Shown here piece after piece: positions 8,074-17,190 of a stretch of 64,000 nucleotides of DNA. How positions within the stretch are numbered: position 1 is the stretch's first letter; every line of letters starts with the position of its first letter. Source of the DNA: Methylobacterium sp. B4 (lineage in GTDB: Bacteria; Pseudomonadota; Alphaproteobacteria; Rhizobiales; Beijerinckiaceae). The translations under genes were made by a program, and so were the position numbers. The stretch spans positions 558,001-622,000 of the forward strand of contig NZ_QJJJ01000001.1 of assembly GCF_003201865.1 (NCBI RefSeq). Reading direction: 5' to 3'. Below the pieces are notes generated by a model. The model searched no databases. It was not told where the DNA came from and was given only the letters and a program-made list of their open reading frames with translations.

Positions 8074-9222
8074 ATGTCGCAGTCCGGGTCGGCGCCGTGG
8101 CGGCGCCCGGGCTGGCGCGAGCGCTGGCTCGCTTTCCGCAACGGCACGGTCGCCAACCCCGCCTTCCAGCGCTGGGCGGCCGGGTTCCCCTTCACCCGCC
8201 GCATCGCCCGGCGCAACACCCGGGCGCTGTTCGATCTCTGCGCCGGCTTCGTCTACGCGCAGGTGCTGTTCGCCTGCGTCCGGCTCGACCTCTTCGGCCT
8301 GCTACGAAGCGGCCCGCTGCCGCCCGACGCGATCGCCCGCCGGCTCGACCTGCCTCCGGACCGTACCCTTACCCTGTTGAAGGCTGCCGCCTCGCTCGAC
8401 CTGATCGCCCGGCTGCCGGATGGGCGCTTCGCCCTGGCCGATCTCGGCGCGGCCCTCGTCGGCAACCCGTCGATCGCGGCGATGGTCGAGCACCACGCGA
8501 TGCTCTACGCCGATCTCGCCGACCCGGTCGCCCTGCTACGGGCGCCGGCCGGCGCGACCCGGCTGGCGCGATACTGGCCCTACGCCGCGACGGACGGGGC
8601 CGAGCAGGTCGGTCCCGATTCGGTGGCGGCTTATAGCGGCCTGATGGCCGCCTCGCAGGCCCTGATCGCCGGAGACGTGCTCGACGCCCTACCGCTCGCC
8701 GACCGCACCTGCCTGATGGATATCGGCGGAGGCGAAGGCGTCTTCCTGGCACAGGCCGGCCGCCGCCATCCGGCCCTGACCTTGCGCCTTCTCGATCTGC
8801 CGCCCGTAGCCGAGCGGGCCGAGACCCGGCTGGGGGCCGAGGGGCTGAGCACGCGGGCGACCTGCTTCGGCCGGAGCTTCGCCGACACGCCGTGGCCGCG
8901 CGGCGCCGACGCGATCACGCTGGTGCGAGTGGTGCACGATCACGACGATGCGGTCGCCCTGATGCTGCTGCGGGCCGCCCACGAGGCGCTGCCGCCCGGG
9001 GGGCTGGTGGCGATCGCCGAGCCCTTCGCCGGCACGCCCGGCGCCGAGCCCGTCGGCGACGCGTATTTCGGCTTCTACCTGCTGGCCATGGGCAGCGGGC
9101 GGCCGCGCACGGCGTTGGAGCTGTCCGCCATGCTGGAAGCGGCCGGTTTCGTCGAGATTCGGGAGAGACGGACGCGACGGCCGCTTCTCGCACGCCTTCT
9201 CACGGCAAAGCGAGCGATCTGA
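8074..9222 (+). CDS. crtF: Demethylspheroidene O-methyltransferase
   Basis: SAM-dependent transfer of a methyl group to the tertiary hydroxyl made by CrtC. 382 residues from the ATG at 8074; an in-frame GTG at 8062 would add four residues. The N-terminal half has a winged-helix-like dimerisation region (RLDLFGLLRSGPLPPDAIAR), and the C-terminal half the SAM-binding LMDIGGGEGVFL at about 213-224, as in plant-type O-methyltransferases. It follows crtE by 20 bases and precedes the bchC operator region. Confidence 0.9.
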   Translation: MSQSGSAPWRRPGWRERWLAFRNGTVANPAFQRWAAGFPFTRRIARRNTRALFDLCAGFVYAQVLFACVRLDLFGLLRSGPLPPDAIARRLDLPPDRTLTLLKAAASLDLIARLPDGRFALADLGAALVGNPSIAAMVEHHAMLYADLADPVALLRAPAGATRLARYWPYAATDGAEQVGPDSVAAYSGLMAASQALIAGDVLDALPLADRTCLMDIGGGEGVFLAQAGRRHPALTLRLLDLPPVAERAETRLGAEGLSTRATCFGRSFADTPWPRGADAITLVRVVHDHDDAVALMLLRAAHEALPPGGLVAIAEPFAGTPGAEPVGDAYFGFYLLAMGSGRPRTALELSAMLEAAGFVEIRERRTRRPLLARLLTAKRAI

Positions 9223-9234
9223 CGTAAAGATCAC

Positions 9235-9266
9235 TTGACGCAGAAAAGTGTCTATCTAGGATGACA
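9235..9266 (+). promoter_or_regulatory. bchC promoter with overlapping PpsR/CrtJ-type operator
   Basis: TGTCTATCTAGGATGACA at 9249-9266 matches TGT-N12-ACA. A candidate sigma-70 promoter, TTGACG at 9235-9240 and TAGGAT at 9257-9262 with a 16-base spacer, is covered by the operator, so binding would block the polymerase. The site lies 52 bases before the bchC start and presumably controls the bchCXYZ-puf superoperon (inference). Confidence 0.7.
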
Positions 9267-9318
9267 TTCATCGGCTCCGCATTCGGTCGGAGTCGGGAAC
9301 AGCGAGGGGGGCAGGGAC

Positions 9319-10257
9319 ATGAAGGCTTTGGCCGTCGTCCTTGAACAGCCGGAGCGATTGGCGCTGAACCGCCTCACGCTCTCCCCTGCCGCCGCGGGCG
9401 ACGCGACCGTCGCCGTCTCTTGGAGCGGAATCAGCACCGGGACCGAGCGCCTGCTCTGGTCCGGTCGGATGCCGCCCTTTCCCGGTATGGGCTACCCGCT
9501 GGTGCCGGGCTACGAGTCGGTCGGCACCGTGGTCGAGGCCGGCCCGGAGACCGGCCTGCGCATCGGCCAATCCGTCTTCGTCCCCGGCGCCCGCTGCTTT
9601 GGCGAGGTGCGCGGATTGTTCGGCGGCGCGGCCTCCCATCTCGTCGCCCCGGCCTCCCGCCTCGTTCCCGTCGATGCCGCGCTGGGCGATCGCGCCTGCC
9701 TCATCGCGCTGGCGGCCACCGCCTACCATGCCCTTTCCGGCGTCGTGCCGGGAAGCCGCAGCCTGATCGTCGGGCACGGCGTTCTCGGGCGGCTTCTGGC
9801 CCGCCTGACGGTTCTGGCCGGCGGCGAGCCGGTGGTTTGGGAGCGCGAGCCGCTCCGGGCCGGGGGCGATTTCGGCTATTCCGTTCTGGCGCCCGACGCC
9901 GACCCGGCGCGCGATTACGCCACCATCACCGATGTCAGCGGCGATGCCGGCCTCCTCGATACATTGATCGGCCGCCTCGCGCCCGGCGGCGAGATCGTGC
10001 TCGCCGGATTTTACGAGGCTCCGCTGGCCTTCGCCTTCCCGCCCGCCTTCCTGCGCGAGGCCCGCATCCGGGTCTCGGCCGAATGGCGGCCGGGCGACCT
10101 CGCAGCGGTCACGGCCCTCGTCGAGGCCGGACGTCTCTCGCTCGATGGGCTCATCACCCACCGCGCGCCCGCGCTGGACGCGCAACAGGCCTACCGCACG
10201 GCCTTCGCCGACCCGGCCTGCCTCAAGATGATCCTCGATTGGAGGACCTGCTCGTGA
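9319..10257 (+). CDS. bchC: 3-hydroxyethyl bacteriochlorophyllide a dehydrogenase
   Basis: Oxidises the C3 hydroxyethyl group to acetyl in the last part of bacteriochlorophyll a synthesis. 312 residues. The protein is an alcohol-dehydrogenase-like fold with the BchC-typical opening SWSGISTGTERLLWSG and PGYESVGTVVEAG, a Rossmann segment around SLIVGHGVLGRLLARL, and no classical structural zinc site. It heads the bchC-bchX-bchY-bchZ series; its TGA overlaps the bchX GTG start. Confidence 0.95.
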   Translation: MKALAVVLEQPERLALNRLTLSPAAAGDATVAVSWSGISTGTERLLWSGRMPPFPGMGYPLVPGYESVGTVVEAGPETGLRIGQSVFVPGARCFGEVRGLFGGAASHLVAPASRLVPVDAALGDRACLIALAATAYHALSGVVPGSRSLIVGHGVLGRLLARLTVLAGGEPVVWEREPLRAGGDFGYSVLAPDADPARDYATITDVSGDAGLLDTLIGRLAPGGEIVLAGFYEAPLAFAFPPAFLREARIRVSAEWRPGDLAAVTALVEAGRLSLDGLITHRAPALDAQQAYRTAFADPACLKMILDWRTCS

Positions 10258-11258
10258 ACCTACAGCTCAACAAATCGGCGCTCAGCGCCGCCGCGAAGCT
10301 GCGGGAGGAGGCCGCGATCGAGCCTGATGCGGTCGCCACCGGTGACGTGAAGCGCGAGACGCAGATCATCGCGATCTACGGCAAGGGCGGAATCGGCAAG
10401 TCGTTCACTCTGGCCAACCTCAGCTACATGATGGCCCAACAGGGCAAGAAGGTGCTGCTGATCGGCTGCGACCCGAAGAGCGACACCACCTCGCTCCTCT
10501 TCGGCGGCCGAGCCTGCCCGACCATCATCGAGACCTCGACCAAGAAGAAGCTCGCGGGCGAGCCGGTCGCCATCGGCGACGTCTGCTTCAAGCGCGACGG
10601 CGTCTACGCGATGGAGCTCGGCGGACCCGAAGTCGGGCGCGGCTGCGGCGGACGAGGCATCATCCACGGCTTCGAGCTGCTCGAAAAGCTCGGCTTCCAC
10701 GAATGGGGTTTCGACTTCGTCCTGCTCGACTTCCTCGGCGACGTGGTCTGCGGCGGCTTCGGCCTGCCGATCGCCCGGGACATGTGCCAGAAGGTCATCG
10801 TCGTCGGCTCGAACGATCTGCAATCGCTCTACGTCGCCAACAACGTCTGCTCGGCGGTCGAATACTTCCGCAAGATGGGCGGCAATGTCGGCGTCGGTGG
10901 CTTGGTCATCAACAAGGATGACGGGACCGGCGAGGCGCAGGCCTTCGCGCAGGCGGCCGGCATCCCGGTCCTCGCCTCGATCCCGGCCGACGACGACATC
11001 CGCCGCAAGAGCGCGAATTACGAGATCATCGGCCGGCCGGACGGGCGCTGGGGATCGCTCTTTTCCGACCTCGCGCAGAACGTGGCCGAGGCGGCGCCCC
11101 ACCGGCCGACGCCGCTCACGCAGGACGGGCTGCTCGGCCTCTTCTCCAGCGCGGCGACCGGGCGCGACGTGGTGCTGGAGCCCGCCACGCTCGAAGACAT
11201 GTGCGGGCGGGTCTCGCTCGCCAAGCCGTCCCTCGAAATCGTCTACGACGAGGTTTGA
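10254..11258 (+). CDS. bchX: Chlorophyllide reductase iron-sulfur ATPase subunit X
   Basis: Nitrogenase-iron-protein-like ATPase that passes electrons to BchYZ for reduction of the chlorin B ring. 334 residues from the GTG at 10254, which overlaps the bchC stop as GTGA. The P-loop YGKGGIGKS is at about residues 42-50, and the two cysteines expected to bridge the intersubunit [4Fe-4S] cluster are visible at about Cys131 (GCGGRG) and Cys166 (VVCGGFGLP). The longer X-type N-terminus distinguishes it from BchL. Confidence 0.96.
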   Translation: MNLQLNKSALSAAAKLREEAAIEPDAVATGDVKRETQIIAIYGKGGIGKSFTLANLSYMMAQQGKKVLLIGCDPKSDTTSLLFGGRACPTIIETSTKKKLAGEPVAIGDVCFKRDGVYAMELGGPEVGRGCGGRGIIHGFELLEKLGFHEWGFDFVLLDFLGDVVCGGFGLPIARDMCQKVIVVGSNDLQSLYVANNVCSAVEYFRKMGGNVGVGGLVINKDDGTGEAQAFAQAAGIPVLASIPADDDIRRKSANYEIIGRPDGRWGSLFSDLAQNVAEAAPHRPTPLTQDGLLGLFSSAATGRDVVLEPATLEDMCGRVSLAKPSLEIVYDEV

Positions 11259-11261
11259 GGC

Positions 11262-12791
11262 ATGGCCGTCGCGCTCGACATCGCCGACCTTCGCGCCCGC
11301 CGCCCGGCGGAGCCGGTCAATCTCGCCGCGATCCAGGGGGACGGCCTGGGCTGCCACGCCGGACGGGACGCGATGCGGGCGGCCGCCGAAGCCGCCGGGA
11401 TGTCGCGCACGCTGGAGCAGCTGAAGCAGGATTATCCGACCGGCCCCCACGACCAGCCGCAGAGCATGTGCCCGGCCTTCGGTTCCCTGCGCGTCGGCCT
11501 GCGCATGCGGCGCACGATGACGATCCTGTCGGGCTCCGCCTGTTGCGTCTACGGGCTCACCTTCACCTCGCATTTCTACGGCGCGCGCCGCAGCGTCGGC
11601 TACGTCCCGTTCAATTCCGAGACCCTGGTCACGGGCAAGCTGTTCGAGGACATCCGCGAGGCCGTCCACGCCTCCGCCCGACCCGAGGCCTACGACGCCA
11701 TCGTCGTCATCAATCTCTGTGTTCCGACCGCCTCCGGCGTGCCGCTGCGGCTGCTGCCGAAGGAGATCGATGGAGTTCGCGTCATCGGGATCGACGTGCC
11801 GGGCTTCGGCGTGCCGACCCATGCCGAGGCCAAGGACGTGCTGGCCGGCGCCATGCTGGCCTTCGCCCGTCGCGAGGCCGAGCACGGCCCGGTCCAGGCC
11901 CCCCGGGGCGGGCGCTCGGAGCGGCCGGCCGTGGCCCTGCTCGGCGAGATGTTTCCGGCCGATCCGGTGGTGATCGGCGGCCTGCTCGAACCGCTCGGCC
12001 TCGCCGCCGGCCCCGTGGTGCCGACGCGCGAATGGCGCGAACTCTACGGCGCGCTCGACGCCGCGGCCGTGGCGGCGATCCACCCGTTCTACACCGCGAG
12101 CGTGCGCGAGTTCGAAGCGGCCGGGCGGCCGGTGGTGGGCTCCGCCCCCGTCGGCCACGACGGCACCGCCGATTGGCTCGCGGCGATCGGCAACGCCTGC
12201 GACGTGAAGCGGGAGACGGTCGCGGCGGCCCAGAACCGGCTGCTGCCGGCGATCCGCGGCGCCCTGGCCGCCGCGCCGATCCGCGGACGCATCACGCTCT
12301 CCGGCTACGAGGGTTCGGAGCTTCTGGTCGCGCGCCTGCTCGTCGAGAGCGGCGCCGAGGTGGCCTATGTCGGCACCGCTTGTCCGCGCACGCCCTGGTC
12401 GGAGTCCGATCGGGTCTGGCTGGAGGAGCGGGGCGTTCCGATCCGCTACCGCGCCTCGCTCGAGGACGACCTGGCCGCCTTCCACGAATACCGGCCGGAT
12501 CTCGCCATCGGCACCACGCCGGTGGTGCAGCGGGCCAAGGAGGCGGGGACGCCGGCCCTGTACTTCACCAACCTCATCTCGGCCCGGCCCCTGATGGGCG
12601 CGGCCGGAGCGGGCTCGCTCGCCCGGATCGTCAACGCCGCGCTCGCCAACCGCCCACGCTTCGATGCGATGCGCGCCTTCTTCGAGGGCGTCGGCACCGG
12701 CCACGCCTCCGGGATCTGGCAGGAGGTGCCGCGTGCGAAGGCCGCGCCGAAGGTGCAGGCTCCCGAGAAACCGATCGGGGAGATGGCGTGA
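11262..12791 (+). CDS. bchY: Chlorophyllide reductase subunit Y
   Basis: NifD-like catalytic subunit of chlorophyllide a oxidoreductase. 509 residues, the usual size. Cysteine-containing segments in the N-terminal half ([26 protein letters not shown]) match the cluster-binding region of the family, and [19 protein letters not shown] is a characteristic BchY stretch. It starts 3 bases after bchX and ends in TGATG, where its stop shares one base with the bchZ start, so BchY and BchZ, which form a heterotetramer, are translationally coupled. Confidence 0.96.
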   Translation: MAVALDIADLRARRPAEPVNLAAIQGDGLGCHAGRDAMRAAAEAAGMSRTLEQLKQDYPTGPHDQPQSMCPAFGSLRVGLRMRRTMTILSGSACCVYGLTFTSHFYGARRSVGYVPFNSETLVTGKLFEDIREAVHASARPEAYDAIVVINLCVPTASGVPLRLLPKEIDGVRVIGIDVPGFGVPTHAEAKDVLAGAMLAFARREAEHGPVQAPRGGRSERPAVALLGEMFPADPVVIGGLLEPLGLAAGPVVPTREWRELYGALDAAAVAAIHPFYTASVREFEAAGRPVVGSAPVGHDGTADWLAAIGNACDVKRETVAAAQNRLLPAIRGALAAAPIRGRITLSGYEGSELLVARLLVESGAEVAYVGTACPRTPWSESDRVWLEERGVPIRYRASLEDDLAAFHEYRPDLAIGTTPVVQRAKEAGTPALYFTNLISARPLMGAAGAGSLARIVNAALANRPRFDAMRAFFEGVGTGHASGIWQEVPRAKAAPKVQAPEKPIGEMA

Positions 12792-14257
12792 TGCTCGTCC
12801 TCGATCACGATCGCGCCGGCGGCTACTGGGGCGCAGTCTACGTCTTCACGGCGATCAAGGGGCTGCAGGTCGTCATCGACGGCCCCGTGGGCTGCGAGAA
12901 CCTGCCGGTCACCTCGGTCCTGCACTACACCGACGCGTTGCCGCCCCACGAACTGCCCATCGTGGTCACGGGGCTGGCAGAGGAGGAACTCGGCCGCCAC
13001 GGCACCGAAGGCGCGATGAAGCGAGCGCACGGCACGCTCGATCCGGGCCAGCCGAGCGTCGTGGTGACGGGATCCATCGCCGAGATGATCGGTGGCGGCG
13101 TCACGCCCGAGGGCACGGGGCTCCAGCGCTTCCTGCCGCGCACCATCGACGAGGACCAGTGGCAATCCGCCGACCGGGCGATGAGCTGGCTCTGGCAGGA
13201 ATACGGCGCCCGGCGCTTCGCCAAGAAGGGCATTCCGGCCCGCCCCGAGCGCAAGCCGGGCGAGCGTCCCCGGGTCAACATCGTCGGCCCGGCCTACGGC
13301 ACCTTCAACATGGCCTCGGATCTGGCCGAGATCCGCCGTCTCGTCGAGGGCATCGGGGCCGAGGTGAACCTCACCTTCCCGCTCGGCGCGCATCTGGCCG
13401 ACGTGCCCAAGCTCGTCAACGCGGACGCGAATATCTGCCTCTACCGCGAGTTCGGGCGCCTGCTCTGCGAGAGCCTGGAGCGGCCCTATCTCCAGGCGCC
13501 GATCGGCCTACTCTCGACCACCAAGTTCCTCCGCTCGCTCGGCGAGATCCTCGGCCTCGATCCCGAGCCCTTCATCGAGCGCGAGCGCCACACCACGATC
13601 AAGCCGGTCTGGGATCTGTGGCGCTCGGTGACGCAGGACTTCTTCGCGACCGCCAGCTTCGGCATCGTCGCGACCGAGACCTACGCCCGCGGCGTGCGCC
13701 ACTTCCTCGAAGAGGAGATGGGCCTGCCCTGCCACTTCGCCTTCGCGCGGACCGCCGGCCAGAAGCCCGACAACGCGGCGGTGCGCGAGGCGATCCGGAC
13801 GAACCCGCCGCTCGTCCTGTTCGGATCCTTCAACGAGCGCATGTACCTCGCCGAGACCGGCGGCCGCGCGGCCTACGTGCCGGCCTCGTTCCCCGGGGCG
13901 ATCATCCGGCGGCACACCGGCACGCCCTTCATGGGCTATGCGGGCGCGACCTACCTCGTCCAAGAAGTCTGCAACGCCCTGTTCGACATGCTCTTCCACA
14001 TCCTGCCGCTCGCCCGCGACATGGATGCGGTGGAAGCCACCCCCGCCCGAACGCATCGCGAACTGCCCTGGGACGAGGCCGCTCGCGCCCGCCTCGACAG
14101 CCTCGTCGAAGCGCATCCGGTCCTGACCCGCATCTCCGCCGCCAAGCGCCTGCGCGATGCCGCCGAGCGCGCGGCGCGCCGGGACACCGCGTCCCGCGTC
14201 GCCGCCGCCCATGTCGAGCGGGCGCAGGCCGATCTCAGCCTGGGAGCCGCGGCATGA
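12791..14257 (+). CDS. bchZ: Chlorophyllide reductase subunit Z
   Basis: NifK-like partner of BchY in chlorophyllide a oxidoreductase. 488 residues from the ATG at 12791. The opening [19 protein letters not shown] and [19 protein letters not shown] are diagnostic, with the conserved Cys in VGCENLP; the C-terminal part carries the [16 protein letters not shown] linker and Rossmann-like repeats. Its stop overlaps an ATG at 14254 as ATGA, leading into pufQ. As in other purple bacteria, puf transcription may start partly from within this gene (known for the group, not seen here). Confidence 0.96.
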   Translation: MLVLDHDRAGGYWGAVYVFTAIKGLQVVIDGPVGCENLPVTSVLHYTDALPPHELPIVVTGLAEEELGRHGTEGAMKRAHGTLDPGQPSVVVTGSIAEMIGGGVTPEGTGLQRFLPRTIDEDQWQSADRAMSWLWQEYGARRFAKKGIPARPERKPGERPRVNIVGPAYGTFNMASDLAEIRRLVEGIGAEVNLTFPLGAHLADVPKLVNADANICLYREFGRLLCESLERPYLQAPIGLLSTTKFLRSLGEILGLDPEPFIERERHTTIKPVWDLWRSVTQDFFATASFGIVATETYARGVRHFLEEEMGLPCHFAFARTAGQKPDNAAVREAIRTNPPLVLFGSFNERMYLAETGGRAAYVPASFPGAIIRRHTGTPFMGYAGATYLVQEVCNALFDMLFHILPLARDMDAVEATPARTHRELPWDEAARARLDSLVEAHPVLTRISAAKRLRDAAERAARRDTASRVAAAHVERAQADLSLGAAA

Positions 14258-14325
14258 GCGCGGCCCTCCATTCCCTTCACCCCTCGGTGCCTCGTGGCCC
14301 CGGACAGCCTGCGGAGAGAGCCGTC

Positions 14326-14562
14326 ATGAGAGTTGCCCTGCAACGATCGATGCCCGCGTCGTCGCGCCTGCACAGCGAGGCGCTTCAGTTCAGGATCATC
14401 CTGGCCGCGACCTACCCGTTCTTCCTGGCCGCCGCCCTGGCGCAGCGTCTGCTGCCGGCGGGGAGCGCGCCCCGGCGCGGCCTGCCGCCCGTGCGCCGCT
14501 CGGTCTTCGGCGAGGCCAAGGCGATGGCAGTGTCGGCGATCCCCTTCGCCTTCATGGGATAA
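14326..14562 (+). CDS. pufQ: PufQ-like small membrane protein
   Basis: PufQ is a small membrane protein at the head of many puf operons and is linked to bacteriochlorophyll supply for complex assembly. Here a 78-residue product starts at ATG 14326, seven bases after a GGAGAGAG ribosome-binding site. It has one hydrophobic segment ([19 protein letters not shown]) and a C-terminal [20 protein letters not shown] tail. Position between bchZ and pufB and the one-helix layout support PufQ; sequence similarity by eye is only moderate. An in-frame ATG at 14254, overlapping the bchZ stop as ATGA, would add 24 residues. Confidence 0.7.
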   Translation: MRVALQRSMPASSRLHSEALQFRIILAATYPFFLAAALAQRLLPAGSAPRRGLPPVRRSVFGEAKAMAVSAIPFAFMG

Positions 14563-14662
14563 CGACCGGTTTCGCAGCGTCCCATCCCAGTGGACGGCCA
14601 CCGCCGTTCGGGACGAAGCGGCAACGTCTCAAGAACTTCCGTGCGGTGCCACGGGGGACCCT

Positions 14663-14690
14663 GCGCCGTGATGTCATCGAGTCACGGCGC
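14663..14690 (+). promoter_or_regulatory. Stem-loop in the pufB leader
   Basis: Perfect 9-bp arms GCGCCGTGA and TCACGGCGC around a 10-base loop, 45 bases before the pufB start. In other purple bacteria hairpins at this place slow 5' decay of the pufBA message; that role is inferred here. No T-run follows, so it is not a terminator. Confidence 0.5.
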
Positions 14691-14735
14691 CACCCGCCGC
14701 GCCAGCTGCGCGGCCTAACAGCGGAGGTTCGATCG

Positions 14736-14969
14736 ATGGCCAACGGAGTGACAACCGAGAGACCGAGCAGCCTGTCCGGGCTGACGGAACCCGAAGCCAA
14801 GGAATTTCACGCGATCTTCCTGACGAGCTTCATCATTTTCACGGCAATCGCCGTGGTCGCCCACATCCTCGTCTGGCTGTGGCGGCCCTGGCTCCCCGGC
14901 GAGAAGGGCTACGCCCTGCTCGACGGCGTGACGAACGCGGCCACCGGCCTCGTCTCGATGATCGGCTGA
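14736..14969 (+). CDS. pufB: Light-harvesting 1 beta subunit
   Basis: Single-helix antenna polypeptide of the LH1 ring around the reaction centre. 77 residues. The membrane helix [20 protein letters not shown] contains His43, the expected bacteriochlorophyll ligand, and the family's WRPWLP follows the helix; a second His (His25) lies at the cytoplasmic side in EFHAIF. The C-terminal extension after WLP is longer than in Rhodobacter. A GCGGAGG ribosome-binding site precedes the ATG. Confidence 0.95.
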   Translation: MANGVTTERPSSLSGLTEPEAKEFHAIFLTSFIIFTAIAVVAHILVWLWRPWLPGEKGYALLDGVTNAATGLVSMIG

Positions 14970-14980
14970 GGAGACGCGCG

Positions 14981-15169
14981 ATGCACAAGATCTGGCTTCT
15001 CTTCGATCCGCGGCGGACCCTCGTCGCGCTCTTCACCTTCCTGTTCGTCCTGGCGCTGCTGATTCACTTCATCCTGCTCAGCACCGACCGGTTCAACTGG
15101 CTGGAAGGCCCGAAGGACGCGCGTGCCGCCGCCGCCCACAGCCTCGTCCTCCCGACGATGCCGGGCTGA
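14981..15169 (+). CDS. pufA: Light-harvesting 1 alpha subunit
   Basis: Antenna alpha polypeptide pairing with PufB. 62 residues opening [18 protein letters not shown], a typical LH1 alpha N-terminus; the helix contains His29 in [11 protein letters not shown], the bacteriochlorophyll ligand, followed by RFNWLEG. It begins 11 bases after pufB with a GGAG in between. The intercistronic hairpins right behind it probably set the excess of LH1 over reaction-centre message. Confidence 0.95.
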   Translation: MHKIWLLFDPRRTLVALFTFLFVLALLIHFILLSTDRFNWLEGPKDARAAAAHSLVLPTMPG

Positions 15170-15215
15170 CCGGCTCGAATCCGGTCTTGCCGCGGGCGGG
15201 CGCCCATGCCCGCCC
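15168..15215 (+). promoter_or_regulatory. Two stem-loops between pufA and pufL
   Basis: First hairpin: GACCGG (15168-15173) with CCGGTC (15181-15186). Second: GGGCGGGC (15194-15201) with GCCCGCCC (15208-15215). In Rhodobacter, hairpins at this point protect the pufBA segment from 3' decay and give more LH1 than reaction centre; the same role is inferred. The second stem covers an ATG at 15206 that is in frame with pufL, which is one reason to place the pufL start downstream. Confidence 0.6.
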
Positions 15216-15250
15216 CGGCCCTCTTCCTCCTCCTCGCGGGAGCCTCCGCC

Positions 15251-16075
15251 ATGGCGATGCTGAGCTTCGAGCGTAAATACCGGGTCCGCGGCGGCACCCT
15301 CATCGGCGGAGATCTGTTCGATTTCTGGGTGGGTCCGTTCTACGTCGGCTTCTTCGGTGTCACGACGATCTTCTTCTCGGTGCTGGGCACCGCACTGATC
15401 CTCTACGGCGCCGCGATCGGCCCGACCTGGAACATCTGGCAGATCAACATCGCGCCCCCCGACCTCAAATACGGCTTGGCGCTCGCGCCCCTGAAGGAAG
15501 GGGGCCTGTGGCAGATCATCACCTTCTGCGCCGTCGGGGCCTTCTCGTCGTGGGCGCTGCGCGAGGTCGAGATCTGCCGCAAGCTCGGCATCGGCTACCA
15601 CGTGCCCTTCGCCTTCTCGGTGGCGATCTTCGCCTACGTCTCGCTGGTGGTGATCCGGCCGTTCCTGATGGGCGCCTGGGGCTACGGCTTTCCCTACGGC
15701 ATCCTCAGCCACCTCGATTGGGTGTCGAACACCGGCTATCAATACCTGCACTTCCACTACAATCCAGCGCACATGCTCGCCGTGAGCTTCTTCTTCACGA
15801 CGACCTTCGCGCTGGCGCTCCACGGCTCGCTGATCCTGGCCGCGACCAATCCGGCCAAGGGCGAGACGGTGAAGACACCCGAGCACGAGGATACCTATTT
15901 CCGCGACACGATCGGATACTCGATCGGCACGCTGGGCATTCACCGGCTCGGTCTGTTCCTCGCCCTCTCGGCGGGTTTCTGGAGCGCGGTCTGCATCGTC
16001 ATCTCGGGACCGTTCTGGACGCAAGGCTGGCCGGAATGGTGGGGCTGGTGGCTCAACCTGCCGGTGTGGCGCTGA
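15251..16075 (+). CDS. pufL: Photosynthetic reaction centre L subunit
   Basis: Core membrane subunit carrying one half of the special pair and the active-branch cofactors. 274 residues with five membrane helices. The start [17 protein letters not shown] at 15251 fits the conserved PufL N-terminus and follows a GGGAG; an upstream in-frame ATG (15206) is within a hairpin. Ligand histidines are visible in [15 protein letters not shown] and ALALHGSLI, and the C-terminal [18 protein letters not shown] holds the iron/quinone-side His. Confidence 0.97.
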   Translation: MAMLSFERKYRVRGGTLIGGDLFDFWVGPFYVGFFGVTTIFFSVLGTALILYGAAIGPTWNIWQINIAPPDLKYGLALAPLKEGGLWQIITFCAVGAFSSWALREVEICRKLGIGYHVPFAFSVAIFAYVSLVVIRPFLMGAWGYGFPYGILSHLDWVSNTGYQYLHFHYNPAHMLAVSFFFTTTFALALHGSLILAATNPAKGETVKTPEHEDTYFRDTIGYSIGTLGIHRLGLFLALSAGFWSAVCIVISGPFWTQGWPEWWGWWLNLPVWR

Positions 16076-16200
16076 CACGGAGCATCGGCCGACGGCAGCG
16101 CCGGCCGGATTGACGCGGATACTCGATCTCCGGGCGCGAGGCCCTGCGCAGGACGGCGCGAGCGACCTCGGGCAACCGCAGGTCCATGGAGGGAGACGCC

Positions 16201-17190
16201 GTGGCCTATTATCAGAACATCTTCACCCAGGTGCAGGTGCGCCCGGTCGAGCCGGAACGCGGCATCCCCGTCGCGGTCGACAACCGCATCGGCCGGCCCT
16301 TCAACAGCTACCTGTTCGGCCTCATCGGCAACAGCCAGGTCGGGCCGATCTACGGCGGTTATCTCGGGGCTCTGTCCTTCGCCTGCGGCCTGATCGCCTT
16401 CGAGATCATCGGCCTCAACATGTGGGCCAGCGTGAACTGGGATCCGATCCAGTTCGTGCGCCAGCTGCCCTGGCTGGCGCTTGAGCCCCCCCTGCCGAAA
16501 TACGGCCTCAAGGTGCTTCCGCCCCTCAACGAGGGCGGCTGGTGGCTGATCGCGGGATTCTTCCTCACCGCCTCGATCCTGCTGTGGTGGGTGCGCATGT
16601 ATCGCCGCGCCCGGGCGCTCGGCCTCGGCACCCACGTGCCCTGGGCCTTCGCCTCGGCGATCTGGCTCTACCTCGTCCTCGGCTTCATCCGCCCCCTGCT
16701 GATGGGTTCGTGGAGCGAGGCGGTGCCCTTCGGCCTCTTCCCGCATCTCGATTGGACCGCGGCCTTCTCGCTGCGCTACGGCAACCTGTTCTACAACCCG
16801 TTCCACATGCTCTCGATCGTCTTCCTCTACGGGTCGACGCTGCTGTTCGCGATGCATGGCGGCACCATCCTCGCCACCAGCCGCTACGGCGCCGAGCGTG
16901 AGATCGACCAGATCGTGGATCGCGGCACCGCCACCGAGCGCGCCGCCCTGTTCTGGCGCTGGACCATGGGCTTCAACGCCACGATGGAATCGGTCCACCG
17001 CTGGGCGTGGTGGTTCGCGGTGCTGACGACGCTGACCGGCGGGATCGGAATCCTGCTCACAGGCACGGTCGTCGACAACTGGTACCTCTGGGCGGTCAAG
17101 CACGGCGTGGCGCCGGCCTATCCGCAGATCTACGGACCGATCACCGATCCGCTGGCCGTGCCGGGCGCAACACCGGGGGGAACGCCATGA
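16201..17190 (+). CDS. pufM: Photosynthetic reaction centre M subunit
   Basis: Partner of PufL in the reaction centre. The GTG at 16201 gives [14 protein letters not shown], the usual PufM N-terminus, with GGAGGGA 5-12 bases upstream; an in-frame ATG at 16186 would place the Shine-Dalgarno inside the gene. 329 residues, somewhat longer than in Rhodobacter at the C-terminus. Visible: [18 protein letters not shown], histidine ligands in [15 protein letters not shown] and FAMHGGTIL, and the iron-ligand region [13 protein letters not shown] 125-base gap separates it from pufL, wider than in many puf operons. Its stop overlaps the pufC start as ATGA. Confidence 0.97.
   Translation: MAYYQNIFTQVQVRPVEPERGIPVAVDNRIGRPFNSYLFGLIGNSQVGPIYGGYLGALSFACGLIAFEIIGLNMWASVNWDPIQFVRQLPWLALEPPLPKYGLKVLPPLNEGGWWLIAGFFLTASILLWWVRMYRRARALGLGTHVPWAFASAIWLYLVLGFIRPLLMGSWSEAVPFGLFPHLDWTAAFSLRYGNLFYNPFHMLSIVFLYGSTLLFAMHGGTILATSRYGAEREIDQIVDRGTATERAALFWRWTMGFNATMESVHRWAWWFAVLTTLTGGIGILLTGTVVDNWYLWAVKHGVAPAYPQIYGPITDPLAVPGATPGGTP

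Noticed and set aside
15206..15250. Upstream start for pufL at ATG 15206
   Set aside because: It would add a non-family leader, lies in an intercistronic hairpin, and the normal PufL N-terminus begins at 15251 behind a GGGAG.
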